A stretch of DNA of 64,000 bases from Macrothele yani (taxonomy: Eukaryota > Arthropoda > Arachnida > Araneae > Macrothelidae): contig CM076999.1 in the NCBI GenBank assembly GCA_039090855.1, forward strand, positions 116,807,072 through 116,871,071, written 5' to 3'. Both the position numbers and the translations under genes were made by a program. Positions 10,756 through 21,179 of this stretch are shown one piece after another. Numbering within the stretch: position 1 is the stretch's first letter; each line of letters opens with the position of its first letter. Below the pieces are notes generated by a model, which saw only the letters and a program-made list of their open reading frames with translations, was not told the DNA's origin and did not search any database.

Positions 10756-11623
10756 TGCCATTTTTTTTAATGTAATATTTCCACATCACTGCTTACATTT
10801 ATTGTTAAATATTATTTTTTTTATTTACTGTTTTAATGTAAAATATTGATTTTTAAGTATCACAAATAGTTTTGATACAACAACAATAAGTAAAAATATC
10901 TGGAAGTTTGTATTTCTTTTTGGAGCTAACCTCTGAATCTCAGAGAACAGCTTAGTGATATGTATGTATTTATGTATGTAAAACTAGTTTTATTTATTTT
11001 AAAAAAACTTTTATTAAATTTCTGTTGTTACTGATTTCATTGAGAACAGAATATGTGAAATACACGTAATAAAATTTTCAAGTCAATTACATTTACACAA
11101 TATAACTTTCCCGCACTGGGATAACTGGTTTTCCCGTTATTTGGGAAGTAGCGCCCCCATGGCTCGAGCTAACGTTGTAATGGACCATCTTGTCATTTCG
11201 TCTTTGTATGATACCATGACTGCAGGGACAGCTGTTCACCCAGCTGATGACATTTTTCAATGTCTTTCTTTGATTGTCTTGTGTCTGGTGCTCTTTGGCC
11301 AAACATGGCCCTTGTGCCATAAAAATCAATCAACCTACCAACCAACATAACTTATTTTTTCTTGAAATGTTGGGGTCATTTTGATTCCCTGTGGCTTATA
11401 ATGTTAGCATTTTTTCTGTCATCAGTTAAAGGTTAAAACTCTTTTATGTTAATACAGGGGTTGGAAATAATTTAGTGATAATTGTGCTGCAGAAGAAATG
11501 GGAATACTCCAAGAGAATCTAATGGGTATCCCTATGTAATGTACCTCACAATGTACCCCTGGATAGAATTGTTGAATCTTCTCTTGAATGGATATGTGCA
11601 GTAGCAACACAACACACCTCGTA
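10756..11623. other. AT-rich spacer, no supported gene
   Basis: Nothing coding was recognised. At 11290-11345 the sequence GCCCTTGTGCCATAAAAATC followed by a TCAA-rich tail resembles the 3' end of a retroposon, but no 5' part can be defined. Confidence 0.35.
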
Positions 11624-11670
11624 TGCTTATATAGCCCATTGAGTTGCTCACTGTGGTTGTTAAACCTCCA
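11624..11670 (+). mobile_element. Very short 5'-truncated SINE
   Basis: The 47 bp match only the last part of the SINE body (TAGCCCATTGAGTTGCTCAC to TTAAACCTCCAA). They are flanked by an exact 13-bp direct repeat, AACACACCTCGTA, at 11611-11623 and 11671-11683. There is no poly-A tail. Confidence 0.85.
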
Positions 11671-12190
11671 AACACACCTCGTAGTTGGTAAGTGATCTAA
11701 AGCCACATTTACGAAGTTCGAGCAGCATTATTAGCACAGTAGCAAGGTGGGTGGCAGCCTTCATGAAAGAATGGAGAAATGTGGCTTGCACTTCTGGGTG
11801 TGGACTATGCTGAGAAGGGCCAAGCCCGAAAGTCCAAAACCGAGCCTGAATCAGGCTCGGACGGATTTGGGCTGCATGATATTTACTACAGTTTGGGATC
11901 GTGCTCGGAGAAAGAGAGAGAACATTCTTTTTTTTTTTTTTTTTTTTAATGTAATTTTATATGATTTAGAATACAAGACTGTTCTTACATTTTCTAATTG
12001 ATAAAGATAATTTTTCAGCAACTGAGACTGGGGGACTCTGGAGGGATATTTGTTCCAGGCTTGGTCAGCAAGTGTATTTGGCTATGTATTTGCAGATTTC
12101 TGCTGAGAAGGAAAAACTTCTTGAAGAACTATAGATCTTGATAACAGATAGCACACCGACAAAGTTTTAACCCTATCTCCACACAGCAGG
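11671..12190. other. No supported gene
   Basis: Spacer with a T-run at about 11930-11946 and the GC-rich phrase CAGGCTCGGACGG, which is echoed near 16450. No element ends were found. Confidence 0.35.
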
Positions 12191-12269
12191 TTATTCTATT
12201 GCTTATTTCTGCTTATTCTATTGCTTATTTCTGCTTATTCTAGTGCTTATTTCTGCTTATTCTATTGCT
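12191..12269. repeat. 22-bp tandem repeat, about 3.5 units
   Basis: Unit TTATTCTATTGCTTATTTCT plus GC, nearly identical between units. Confidence 0.85.
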
Positions 12270-12560
12270 CAAAGTAAGTTGATTGCAGCGCCTCTCAATC
12301 TTTGTGGCCACCTGAAGGATTTCAGGAAGAAATTAATGGTAAAAAAAAAACCCATGCAACTATACTATAGAAACAGATAGAGATCCATTCCCCACTCACC
12401 AGTTGAGAAACATACCAGCTAATTGCAGCAGGTGGAGAGAGTGGAAGTCTGGAATATGACGATTATGGGCAAAACACGTAACAATATTAACAAAGAAAGG
12501 TGGCTTGATCACGCTAGTTACGTTAACTAAAACTTTTACAAAAAGTTCGTAAGTTGGAAG

Positions 12561-12590
12561 CTTTCGACCTTATCTTAGGTCTTCATCACG
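12561..12590 (-). ncRNA. Degenerate hammerhead-ribozyme-like core
   Basis: The minus strand reads CGTGATGA, then A-GACC, an 8-nt loop, GGTC and GAAAG. The order (C)UGAUGA, stem II, GAAA is the hammerhead catalytic core, and PLE terminal repeats are known to carry such motifs. The conserved C before UGAUGA is G here, and stems I and III are not obvious, so self-cleavage is unlikely. It overlaps the end of the PLE frame. Confidence 0.35.
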
Positions 12591-14520
12591 CCAATGGAGG
12601 ACTAAGATTGTTGCCAGATTCTACATTTGAATTTTTCCTACTTTTGTTGCCAAAACTTAGAATTGATCTCCAGATTAACGGAATGTAGAGAGGAGATTCG
12701 GAGTTGCAAGTCATTGAGTTGAAAATAATTTCTATGCTTTCACGGTAACGGAGGGCAAAACGATTGTCAAACGAAGCAATTCGTTTTGCTTCGTTCCAGT
12801 GGGGAACTGCAGATGTGTCTTCCATTGTCAAAATAGACAAGGCAGTGTTGGGATTGCCTTTCGAAACATCTTTTCTGTGTTCTAAAATTCTATGGCTTAT
12901 GCTCCTGTATGTGCTTCCAATGTATAAGTTATCCCCAGTAGAAGAAGAGATAGGAATGCAGTAAACTCCTGGGAGGTTCAGGCTTTCAACTTTGTCCCTA
13001 TCCCTTTGTAGAAGTTTCAAGATGTTTGGGGTAGATTTAATGGCAAGATGGTAACCAAAACTTCTAAAAAGAATCTGTAACTTATAAGCATAGGAAGGAT
13101 GGTAAGGAACAGAACCACAGAATTTCAGGTCTTCTTTCTTGTGAGGAAGGAGGCATTCGATTTTCGAATGGTTTTCATATTTCTTTATGAGCGAGTTGAC
13201 TGTAACAGCAGGGAAACCATGAGAGAGGGCTATTGTAGAAATTTTGGAGAGTTCTTCTTGAAGAGAGAGTTGGCTGTTGCAAATGATATGAGCCCTGTGG
13301 ATGTAGGACTTCAATGCTGCAAGCTTGTAGAGATGCAGGGTGCAAGATTTGTAGGGAATGATGTTAGTGGCTGCAGAAGGTTTTCGATAGACGGAACGAG
13401 TAATGGAGAGATCAGCGTTTCTGCAGATAGATACATCCAGGAAATCAATTTTGTGATTTACTTCCTTAGATATAGTGAGCTTAATGGAAGGAAATTTTTC
13501 TGTAATGGAGTTGATCAGTATCTGTAGCTCAGACTCGGAATGTGGCCAGCTAATGAAAATGTCGCCTACATATCTTAACCATAGGGAAGGTTGAAAAGGG
13601 TGTAGAGGAATTATGGAAACTTCAATATGTTGCATGTAGATTTCAGCAAGCAGAGGGGAAAGAGGTGAGCCCATGGGGAGACCAGATTGTTGCCTATACA
13701 CAATTTTGTTGAAAACAAAACAACTATGTTGATGAATAGTGTGGAAACAATCATAAAGATCTTTGATAAGAGGACCGGGGGGTTCAAAATGAAGAATCAA
13801 TTTCTTCATGAGGAGCATGTAGGAATCAAAATATGGTACAGAGGGAAACAAAGATTCTACATCAAGAGTATACAGATTATCACAAGGAGGAAAGGAATTA
13901 GGAAGGTTGTGGATGAAGTTTGAAGTAGAGACAACTGTATGAGGATGGTTGGCTGCCAGGGATTTGCATTTGAGGACCAATCTCTTTTCAAGGTTTACTG
14001 CTGGAGAAAAAGAATATTCCACTAAAGGTCTGATGGGGTTACCAGCTTTATGCAGTTTCACTTGCAGGAAGAGCCTGGGAGTTCTAAAGTAAGGAGGGGG
14101 TGATATATCACCAAGGAAGGATTGAAGAGTTTCTTTCTTAGCTAATCTATCAACTGAGTTTTTGAGTGAGTTGGTGGTGTCTGACTGTAAAGGGATGCAG
14201 TTGGCAGATGTAAGAAAAGAAAGCACTTTTTGGTTTAGAGTTTCTTTACCAATGATGACTGGGCAACCAACTTTATCTGCTTTGCATACGGCTAGGTCAT
14301 TTTCTTGAATAAATGACCTGAATTCTTTTAAACAAGAAGAAGAGTACTTGATTGGCACAGAATTTTGCTTGGATAAGATAACAGCAGCGTTGGCACGAAG
14401 GATAGGCTGCTGAACAGTCTCAGTTCTGTGGATGGCTGATTCTATAACAGAAACAGTTTGTGGAAGATTGATAGGAAGAGCAGGTGAAAATTTTGGGCCT
14501 AATGATAAGAATTTATCCAA
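12586..14520 (-). pseudogene. PLE reverse transcriptase / GIY-YIG endonuclease, catalytic Asp lost
   Basis: A 644-residue open frame without stops. The RT domain spans about residues 140-460: YTLDVESLFPSVP carries the first catalytic Asp (220), SGLPMGSPLSPLLAEIYM is at 279-296, and WLRYVGDIFIS stands where YVDD is expected. Gly319 (codon 13564-13566, GGC) therefore replaces a catalytic Asp (GAC), a single-base change. The C-terminal GIY-YIG nuclease has GVY at 518-520, YIG at 533-535, then RILEH at 544-548 and RESIEIIF near 600. The upstream frame is closed by a stop just before 14520 and has no ATG, so the N-terminus is missing. In life the protein would copy its RNA at a nicked chromosomal site. 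Confidence 0.9.
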
Positions 14521-14772
14521 GCTTAATATTGTTACGTGTTTTGCCCATAATCGTCATGTTTCAAAGCTACGCAACTTCCGGGCATTTTATTTTGGACTGG
14601 ACGAAAGATTGGATTTCCTTCCGGAAACTTCGGACTCAAGTCACTAATTCTCTGTGCAGCCTTCGTTTTCTTGTTTCCTGCAAGACTTCTGGCATTCTTC
14701 CTCAAGCTTTTCAGATCTGCAAACCCATCTTCAAAGGACGGTGCCGTGCGTTACTACAGCAAACCAGCCATA

Positions 14773-15043
14773 AACTGCAGATGTGTCTTCCATTGTCAAA
14801 ATAGACAAGGCAGTGTTGGGATTGCCTTTCGAAACATAGGGACAAAGTTGAAAGCCTGAACCTCCCAGGAGTTTACTGCATTCCTATCTCTTCTTCTACT
14901 GGGGATAACTTATACATTGGAAGCACATACAACCTTCCCTATGGTTAAGATATAACTTATACATTGACAAAGATTCTACATCAAGAGTATACAGATTATC
15001 ACAAGGAGGAAAGGAATTAGGAAGGTTGTGGATGAAGTTTGAA
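14773..15043. repeat. Scrambled mosaic of PLE fragments
   Basis: 14773-14837 repeats 12805-12869 in the same orientation. 14838-14930 is the reverse complement of 12907-12999. 14931-14953 is the reverse complement of 13570-13592. 14967-15043 repeats 13848-13924 in the same orientation. The pieces are near-identical to their sources and directly joined. Confidence 0.92.
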
Positions 15044-15126
15044 TAGGAGATTCTTTTAATTAATGTCTAAACAGGCTAGTCATAGTTTTTGGTCTCGTTC
15101 AGGCCTGTGCTCTGTCTTGCAGTATA

Positions 15127-16419
15127 CGAGGGTTGTACTGAAAGTAATGCAAAATTGGGCATAACTTTTTTATTAACTGACAGAGGTCATTCAAATTATG
15201 CATGCTGGTAGAGTAACTTTTCCTCTATAGTAACCCTTCTTCTTCACTGCAGGTAAATAATGGATTCTAAGCAGAAGCAACGTGCCGTCATTGAGTTCTG
15301 GACGAAAGAAGGGTGCATGCTATCCAACATCCACAGAAGGCTACAGTGTGTTTACGGAGATGACACCACTGACAAGAACAATACACACAGATGGATAAAC
15401 AAGTTTAAAGAAGGTGAAACTGGCATTGAAGACAAACCACGCAGTGGGAGACCATCACCTGCTTCCACTGACACAAATCGTCAGTGAGTTGAGAAATTGA
15501 TTCGTGCAGAGAGATGAGTTACAATCCATGAGCTTGTTGCACAACTGGACTGTGGTTACAATGCCATACAGAAGATGGTGGAAGACATAGGGTATCAGAA
15601 AGTGTGTGCAAAGTGGGTACCTTGGCAGTTGACACCCGATTTGAAGGAGAGAAGGGTGGAAGTCTACTCTGATCTGCTGGAAGCGTTTGAAGCCAATCAA
15701 GACATGCTTTTTTACTGATCTGGTAACAGGGGATGAAACAAACGTGGGCATATCTTCACAATCTGGAAAAGAAGAATCAAGCCATGGAATGGCATCATAC
15801 CTTGTCACCAAGGCGTAAGAAGTTCAAGAGCCAGTGATCAGCACAGAAAGTCCTGGTGACTGTTTTTCGGGATGACAGTGGTGTAATTCTCCTCGATTTT
15901 CTGGAACGTGGCCGTACTGTGACCAGCGAGCGGTACATTGAGACACTCAAGAAGCTTAGAGAAGCCATACGGAGGAAGAGACCGCACAAGAATCTGAAAA
16001 GGATCCACATTCACCATGACAATGCGAGATCACACACATCCTTGGCAACAAATCAGGCGATCAGCAAATTAGGCTGGTCGGTTGTCCCCCATCCACAGTA
16101 CAGCCCAGATCTGGCACCCTCCAACTTCCACTTGTTTGGTCTAATGAAGGACAGTTTTTGGGAACAACGATTTCATGACAAAGACAAGGTGAAAGAGGCT
16201 ATGAAGAAGTGGGTACCAACAGTCCACACCTGAATTTTTTCAAAGAGGATTCGAGAGTTGGATTCAACAATGGTGCAAATGCATTGCTTGTGATGGAGAC
16301 TATGTTGAGTAGTACCTTTGTAAAAAGAGTTACTTTTCCAACATGTGCAATTGGAATGACCTCGGTCAGTTAATAAAACAGTTATGCCCACTTTTGCATT
16401 ACTGTCAGTACAACCCTCA
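15127..16419 (+). mobile_element. Mariner element with inverted repeats
   Basis: The left end CGAGGGTTGTACTGAAAGTA and the right end complement (TACTGTCAGTACAACCCTC) form repeats that extend over 70 bp with mismatches. TA flanks both ends. The length of 1293 bp is typical of a complete mariner. Confidence 0.93.
15260..16330 (+). pseudogene. Mariner transposase (DD34D), broken
   Basis: Starts MDSKQKQRAVIEFWTKEG and reads IEDKPRSGRP (linker between the helix-turn-helix domains and the core). After stops at 15485 and 15517 it continues with frame changes through WVPWQLTPDLKERR. From about 15856 a long open stretch holds FLERGRTVTSERYIETLKK, IHHDNARSHTS (second catalytic Asp) and YSPDLAPSNFHLFG (third catalytic Asp). 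The segment with the first Asp is disrupted around 15715-15850. A stop at about 16231 shortens the C-terminus. Confidence 0.88.
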
Positions 16420-16504
16420 TAGAATCTCAGCTCAGGCTGACATACTTCGGGCTCGGACGGCACTGGTGCAGACTTCCTCAGGTGAGTGAAACTTAAGTGT
16501 TTGC

Positions 16505-17345
16505 TCTGTCTGCACAGTTGGAAAATGACCAGCGGTGGACAATTCATGAACTCGCCCACGAGAGTAGCCTTTCACATACGACTGTGCTGTATATTTTGAA
16601 AAATTGGCTAAACGTGCAAAAAATCACATGACATTGGGTGCCTCATGCTTTATGTGATGTTGAGAAATGGCAATGTTACAAGGCAGCTCGACTCCATTTG
16701 GAATGGTACGAGTGTGAACGGGACACATTTCTACGCTGTATCCTTACGTTGGATAAAACTTGGGGGTGGTGTTATGAACCACAATTCAAATGCCAGTCTA
16801 CTGAATGGAGTCATTACAGCTTGCCACACTGAACAAAGGTCCAACAGAACCCTATTAACATTAAGGTAATGATCATCTTAGTCTATGATTGGAATGGCAT
16901 TGTACTAACACATGCAATACCCCCAGGGCAGATGGTAAATGCAGCATATTATGCACACCTGCTTGAATGCAACCTGTATCCAGCTCTCCAGAAAAAGCGG
17001 CATCATTAGCTGGAGCATACTATGATAATTTTGCATGGCAACATGCACTGCCATGTTGCTGGCATTGTTACCGACCTGTTCCATTAATGGGGTTGGGGAG
17101 TGTTACACCACCCTCCCTATTCGACTGACTTAAGTCCCTGTGATTGCGATTTGTTTCCGAAGATGAAAGCACCACTTTGGGAGATTTGTTTCGAGACCAT
17201 CGATGACATAAGAGTGGTAGACTGCTCAATGGTGAAGATCAACATGTCTCACGTTGCTGACTGCATACAGAGACTTCAACACGGATGGCAGCAGGCTTTG
17301 GTTAATGCTGGCGACTATATCGAAGGGATACAGCCGACTAGAGTC
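16505..17345 (+). pseudogene. Degenerate mariner transposase
   Basis: Pieces in more than one frame: RWTIHELAHESSLSHTTVLY (helix-turn-helix), KWQCYKAARLHLEWYECERD, TKVQQNPINIKVMI, HHPPYSTDLSPCDCDLFPKM (last catalytic region), INMSHVADCIQRLQHGW and NAGDYIEGI (C-terminus). The catalytic text is eroded (LDKTW for the LDE/LTD site, LHGNMHCH for HDNARPH). The same subfamily is found, better preserved, at 37040-42790. Ends were not located. Confidence 0.8.
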
Positions 17346-17609
17346 AGATCCTATATTATATTCCAGTGTAACCATTACACTCTCATTAATAAATTTCCTA
17401 CCCTTGTATTAAATATTACAGAAGTTTAATAAAAAGATATTTCACTTTGCATGAAGTTTCAAATCACAGCTTACACCATTATTAAAAGAATTTGATTCAT
17501 GCTGTATTAAGAACCCGATTGAATTAGGATAATATAATTAAATTAAAGGATGGGCCAAAAGTTGCTTTACCATAGTATTATTTTTTATTAATTTCTTTTT
17601 AATTTATTA

Positions 17610-18807
17610 CGGGTACGCAAAAGTTTCCGCTGTCCCCACCAGCGGGCGCTTTAGGGGTCTAACCGGCCGGTGACCTGTGCTGTCAGTTTGCACATGAAGC
17701 CAAGCATGGCGGTCGATAAAGTTCATTTGCGGCACTGTTTGTTATTCATGTTTAATTTAGGGAAAAGTGTGAGTGAAGCATACGGTTCAACATGTCAGGC
17801 GTATGGCGAAACGGTTATGGGTGAGTGGACATGTCGAGAATAGTTTGCAGGTTTAAGAAAAGTCATCTAAGCTTGGAAGACAAGCCACATGCAGGTAGAC
17901 CACAGGAACTTGCAGATGAAGAGCTTGAATCGCTGTTGCAAGAGGATGCCACACAATTGACCACGCAACAGATGAAATGTTTGAAAGTGGCTCAATCGAT
18001 GGTGGTACGGTGTCTACAGGCCTTGAAGGAGATCCAGAAGATTGGTAAGTGGGTTTCCCATACTTTAATGGAGTGTAATATTGGTCAACAATTGGACATT
18101 TGCATGTCATTGCTGAAGAGATTTCAAGGGAAGAATTTCTTGTGGAAGGTAGTCACCGGGGATGAAAAATGGGTCTATTGCTGCAACCCCGTATGCAAGC
18201 GATCCTGGGTTGACCCAGGCCAGCCATCATCAACATCCACTGCAAAACAGGATATCCATGGGGGAAAAGGTGCTGTTGTGTGTGTGGTCGGATATGAATG
18301 GAGTGCTGTACTTCGAACTGTTGAAACCGGGTGAAACAATCACCGCACAACGATATAGCGATTAGTTGATTAAACTGAACACCGCATTCGAGCAGAAACG
18401 CCCGTGGAGAGTAAAGGACGCCGCCCAGTCATCCTGTTATACGATAATGCCAGACCACATGTCGGTGCCACCACGAAATCAAACCTTGAACAGTTACACC
18501 ACGAGGTTTTACCGCACCTGGCTTATTCCCCGGACATTGCACCCTCAAACTTTCATCTGTTTCGCTCTATGCAACATTCCCTAGCCCAACAGCGGTTCAC
18601 CACAGTTCCAGAGGTGGAAAATTTCATCACTGCATTCTTCAGCTCAAAAGCAGAGTCTTTCTATCAGAGGGACATTATTTGTTGCCTGAAAAATGGCAAA
18701 AGGTCATTGATGCTAATGGCCAATATTTCGTTGAATAAATCTGTACTGGTTTTCTGATTGTTCCTGTCTTTTTTCTCTTTAAAATGGCGGAAACTTTTGC
18801 ATACCCC
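17610..18807 (+). mobile_element. Mariner nested in the 17548-20018 element
   Basis: The ends CGGGTACGCAAAAGTTTCCGC and the complement of GCGGAAACTTTTGCATACCCC are inverted repeats flanked by TA. Length is 1198 bp. It lies within the subterminal repeats of the host element and is therefore younger. Confidence 0.93.
17700..18757 (+). pseudogene. Mariner transposase (DD34D), broken
   Basis: Reads LEDKPHAGRPQELADEELES (linker), VVRCLQALKEIQKIGKWVSH, then VTGDEKWVYCCNP (first Asp) near 18155. After a frame change come LLYDNARPHVGATTKSNLEQ (second Asp, about 18440) and LAYSPDIAPSNFHLFRSMQH (third Asp, about 18520). The C-terminus is at about 18755. At least two frame changes and an early stop inactivate it, but all three catalytic Asp residues survive. 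Confidence 0.88.
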
Positions 18808-18950
18808 TAATAGTTACTTTACCATACTATTATGTTTTCCTTAATTTCTTTTTAATTTAGTTACTTCACCATGATGATATTGTTTCGTAATTTCTTTTTA
18901 ATTTTGTTTATAAATGTTAGTTTTTTTGTTTGTAATTTCAGGTAAGAAAT

Positions 18951-19940
18951 TATGGCAGCTGCTGCACGTCAATTAACTTTAAAATAAATGATTTTTGCTA
19001 TCAAAAATTGGCTATCATCAGGAAAAAACAGCGACTTCGAAAAAACAAAATTTCAAGAATCCTTTCCTGAAACCATTCCACCCAGTCATCAAACAATGAC
19101 ACAACTGGCAAAAAAAAATTTGTGAAACAGGGTTAGTAAAGGTTGCACCACGATTAGGAACAACAAGACTGAGAGAAGCAATGAAGACCTTCAAAGAGTG
19201 AAAGAAAAGTCCAAGAAAATCACAAAGGAGAGCATCAAATGAATTGGACATTGCAAGAACAACTTTAAGAGGGATTATGTAAGAATTACAACTTAAAAAC
19301 TGGAAGCCTCATTCTTGGAACAAACACTCAATGATGATGATCCTGATAGAAGAGATGAATTTTGCAACTTATACCTTAAGTAATGAACAAGATCTGAGTG
19401 ATGTTTTTTAAGATCAAATTCTCTGGACTGACGAAACTCAGTTCAAGCTGAATGGAAGTGAGAACAAACACAACTGTGTTTACTACAGTACAGAAAATCC
19501 TCATCTTGTAGAAGATGTGCCAATAAACAGTCCTGGTGTTACAGTGTGGGGTGGAATCTCCTCAATACTGCTAGTAGAACAAATTGTGCCTGAGCTGGCA
19601 AGTTTGAATAACATCAATAACATAATTTGGATGAAAGATGGTGCTCCTCCTCACTGTGGTAGGAATGTGCGAAAATTTTTCTCTAACACTTTCGACACAC
19701 GGTTTGGAAGGAGTACTGTTGAATGGCAATCAAGGTCACCTGACTTAATGTGATGTGACTTCGCAGTTTGGGAGACGGTCAAAGATAACACTTTACAAGA
19801 CTAAGCCAAGAAAGTCTTCATGAATTGAAAGAAAGAATTATAGCAGAATTTGACAAGTTGAAAAATGATCAAGAGTTGAGAAGAAGACTTTGCCACTCTG
19901 CGCCTAAGATTTGCCAACTCTGTTTCATTTGATTTAACTT
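18951..19940 (+). pseudogene. Tc1/mariner-superfamily transposase with N-terminal HTH, broken
   Basis: Text such as MAAAARQLTLK and FQESFPETIPPSHQTMTQLA resembles the N-terminal helix-turn-helix (DUF4817-like) of a Tc1/mariner lineage common in arthropods. The core reads LWTDETQFKLNG (first Asp, about 19427), then WMKDGAPPHCGRNVRKFF (second Asp, about 19630), then VEWQSRSPDL followed by a stop where TPCDF or TPMDF is usual. Several stops and frame changes are present. Confidence 0.8.
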
Positions 19941-20180
19941 GATTATTAAGCTACTTGATGTACACTTTATTTAGTTTAGTTGTTGATAAAATAATAGTAT
20001 GGTAAAATAACTTTATATAAATTAAAGCAGAAAAAAAGGAAAGAATTCTGTGATTCTTCTCAAAGAAATTGAAAACAAATTTTGGAGCACAAAAGAGAAA
20101 ATATTTATCACGTAATGGTTTTAGACATGCATGTGAATGTGTGTCTAAAACTATCACGGCATGGAAATGCTGTGTCTAAA

Positions 20181-20216
20181 GCATCTCAGGCATGGAAAAT
20201 GCCTTGCCTGAGATGC
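20181..20216. repeat. Perfect 12-bp hairpin
   Basis: GCATCTCAGGCA and TGCCTGAGATGC flank a 12-nt loop. Function unknown. Confidence 0.7.
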
Positions 20217-20512
20217 CTGGGCATGTAAATTATTGGCCTGGACAGGTAAATAAAAAACCTAATCACACAAGAGCTTTTTTTTTTTTTTAGCATTTTCCAA
20301 ACATTGGAGCAATTTTCCAGAAGTAGTACTATTGGTCCAATAAAAGTTCTGGAAGAAAAAAAAAAAAAAAAAACAGTGAAAATCAACACCCCTTACCGCT
20401 ATTGAAATTTGTTTTCAGGTACGTTGGTTCTGCAAGACAATGAAAACATAAAATGGCCTACATGTTGTTGTTTTTTACGAATAAAATAGTAGCCACCTGT
20501 TTTTCGTTTTTT

Positions 20513-20990
20513 CTTCAGGTTGTGTGCAAAGGCAAAGACAACAAAAAGCATCATACTAACACTCCCTTTTGTTACAAGACAAGGCCAACTGTTGTCGTTA
20601 AGCAAATTCACCGAAACTCAACTGTCTATCATCACATGAGTGCGGATCTGTTGAGGCAAGGGGTTGAAAGACTCAACTGCAAGGAGAAAGCAGGGCAGCT
20701 CCCATCTGTCAATCAATTGAACCCTCTTTGGCACTGTAATGCCAGAGCGGGTGAGCTCTTTGCTGAGTGCATTGTTTTACAATCGGACTGGGAGAAATTT
20801 GTTTTAAGTGAATTTTTTCCGACCCATCTCAGACGATTGGGCAGAAGCCATCACTGGGGCAGCTTTCTTTTTGCAGATAGGAGGAGAGGAAAAGTATGAA
20901 ACTGATGATTGTCTTGCATTGATACAAAATGAAAAAGATTTCACAGGCAGTTTGAAATCATGGTGGTTGAAGGAATTTCAACCATTCTAA
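20513..20990 (+). pseudogene. Possible coding exon or processed relic of unknown protein
   Basis: A pyrimidine tract ending TTTTTTCTTCAG at about 20518 resembles a splice acceptor. It is followed by an open frame with non-repetitive protein text: KHHTNTPFCYKTRPTVVVKQ, STVYHHMSADLLRQGVERLN, NPLWHCNARAGELFAECIVL. Near 20818, after VLSEFF, the sense text moves by one frame to RPISDDWAEAITGAAFFLQI and ends KSWWLKEFQPF with a stop near 20988. The frame change may be a sequencing error, a small intron or real decay. I do not recognise the family. It does not look like a transposase. It lies 2.8 kb from IMMP1L on the opposite strand. Confidence 0.4.
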
Positions 20991-21179
20991 CAGCTAATTC
21001 TCCATGAAAATCAGGAGAATTTGACATTCATCCAGAGGGCGGAAGGAAAGGTTGAAAATCTGGAGTTTCCCGCCTAAATCCGGAAAGTTGGCATGTCTGA
21101 AAAAGGTTTGGGATTGAATTTCCTACAAGAAAAAAGACAGTTATCACATATTGGATTTTATTTCACAGCTGATCACTGT

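Larger units (their letters stand above)
12456..14557 (-). mobile_element. Penelope-like retroelement (PLE)
   Basis: Body of a PLE on the minus strand. It is bounded by a perfect 35-bp inverted repeat, 12456-12490 and 14523-14557, containing TTACGTGTTTTGCCCATAAT. It encodes reverse transcriptase plus a GIY-YIG endonuclease, the PLE domain order. It has no ATG start, so it is 5'-truncated. Scrambled pieces of the same element continue at 14773-15043. Confidence 0.88.
17548..20018 (+). mobile_element. Tc1/mariner-superfamily element hosting a nested mariner
   Basis: The left terminus GGGCCAAAAGTTGCTTTACC followed by ATAGTATTATTTTTTAT and the right terminus near 19990-20018 (AATAATAGTATGGTAAAATA) are inverted repeats. 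The left repeat recurs as two further tandem versions after the nested mariner (about 18812 and 18860). Host transposase relics lie at 18951-19940. Confidence 0.8.
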
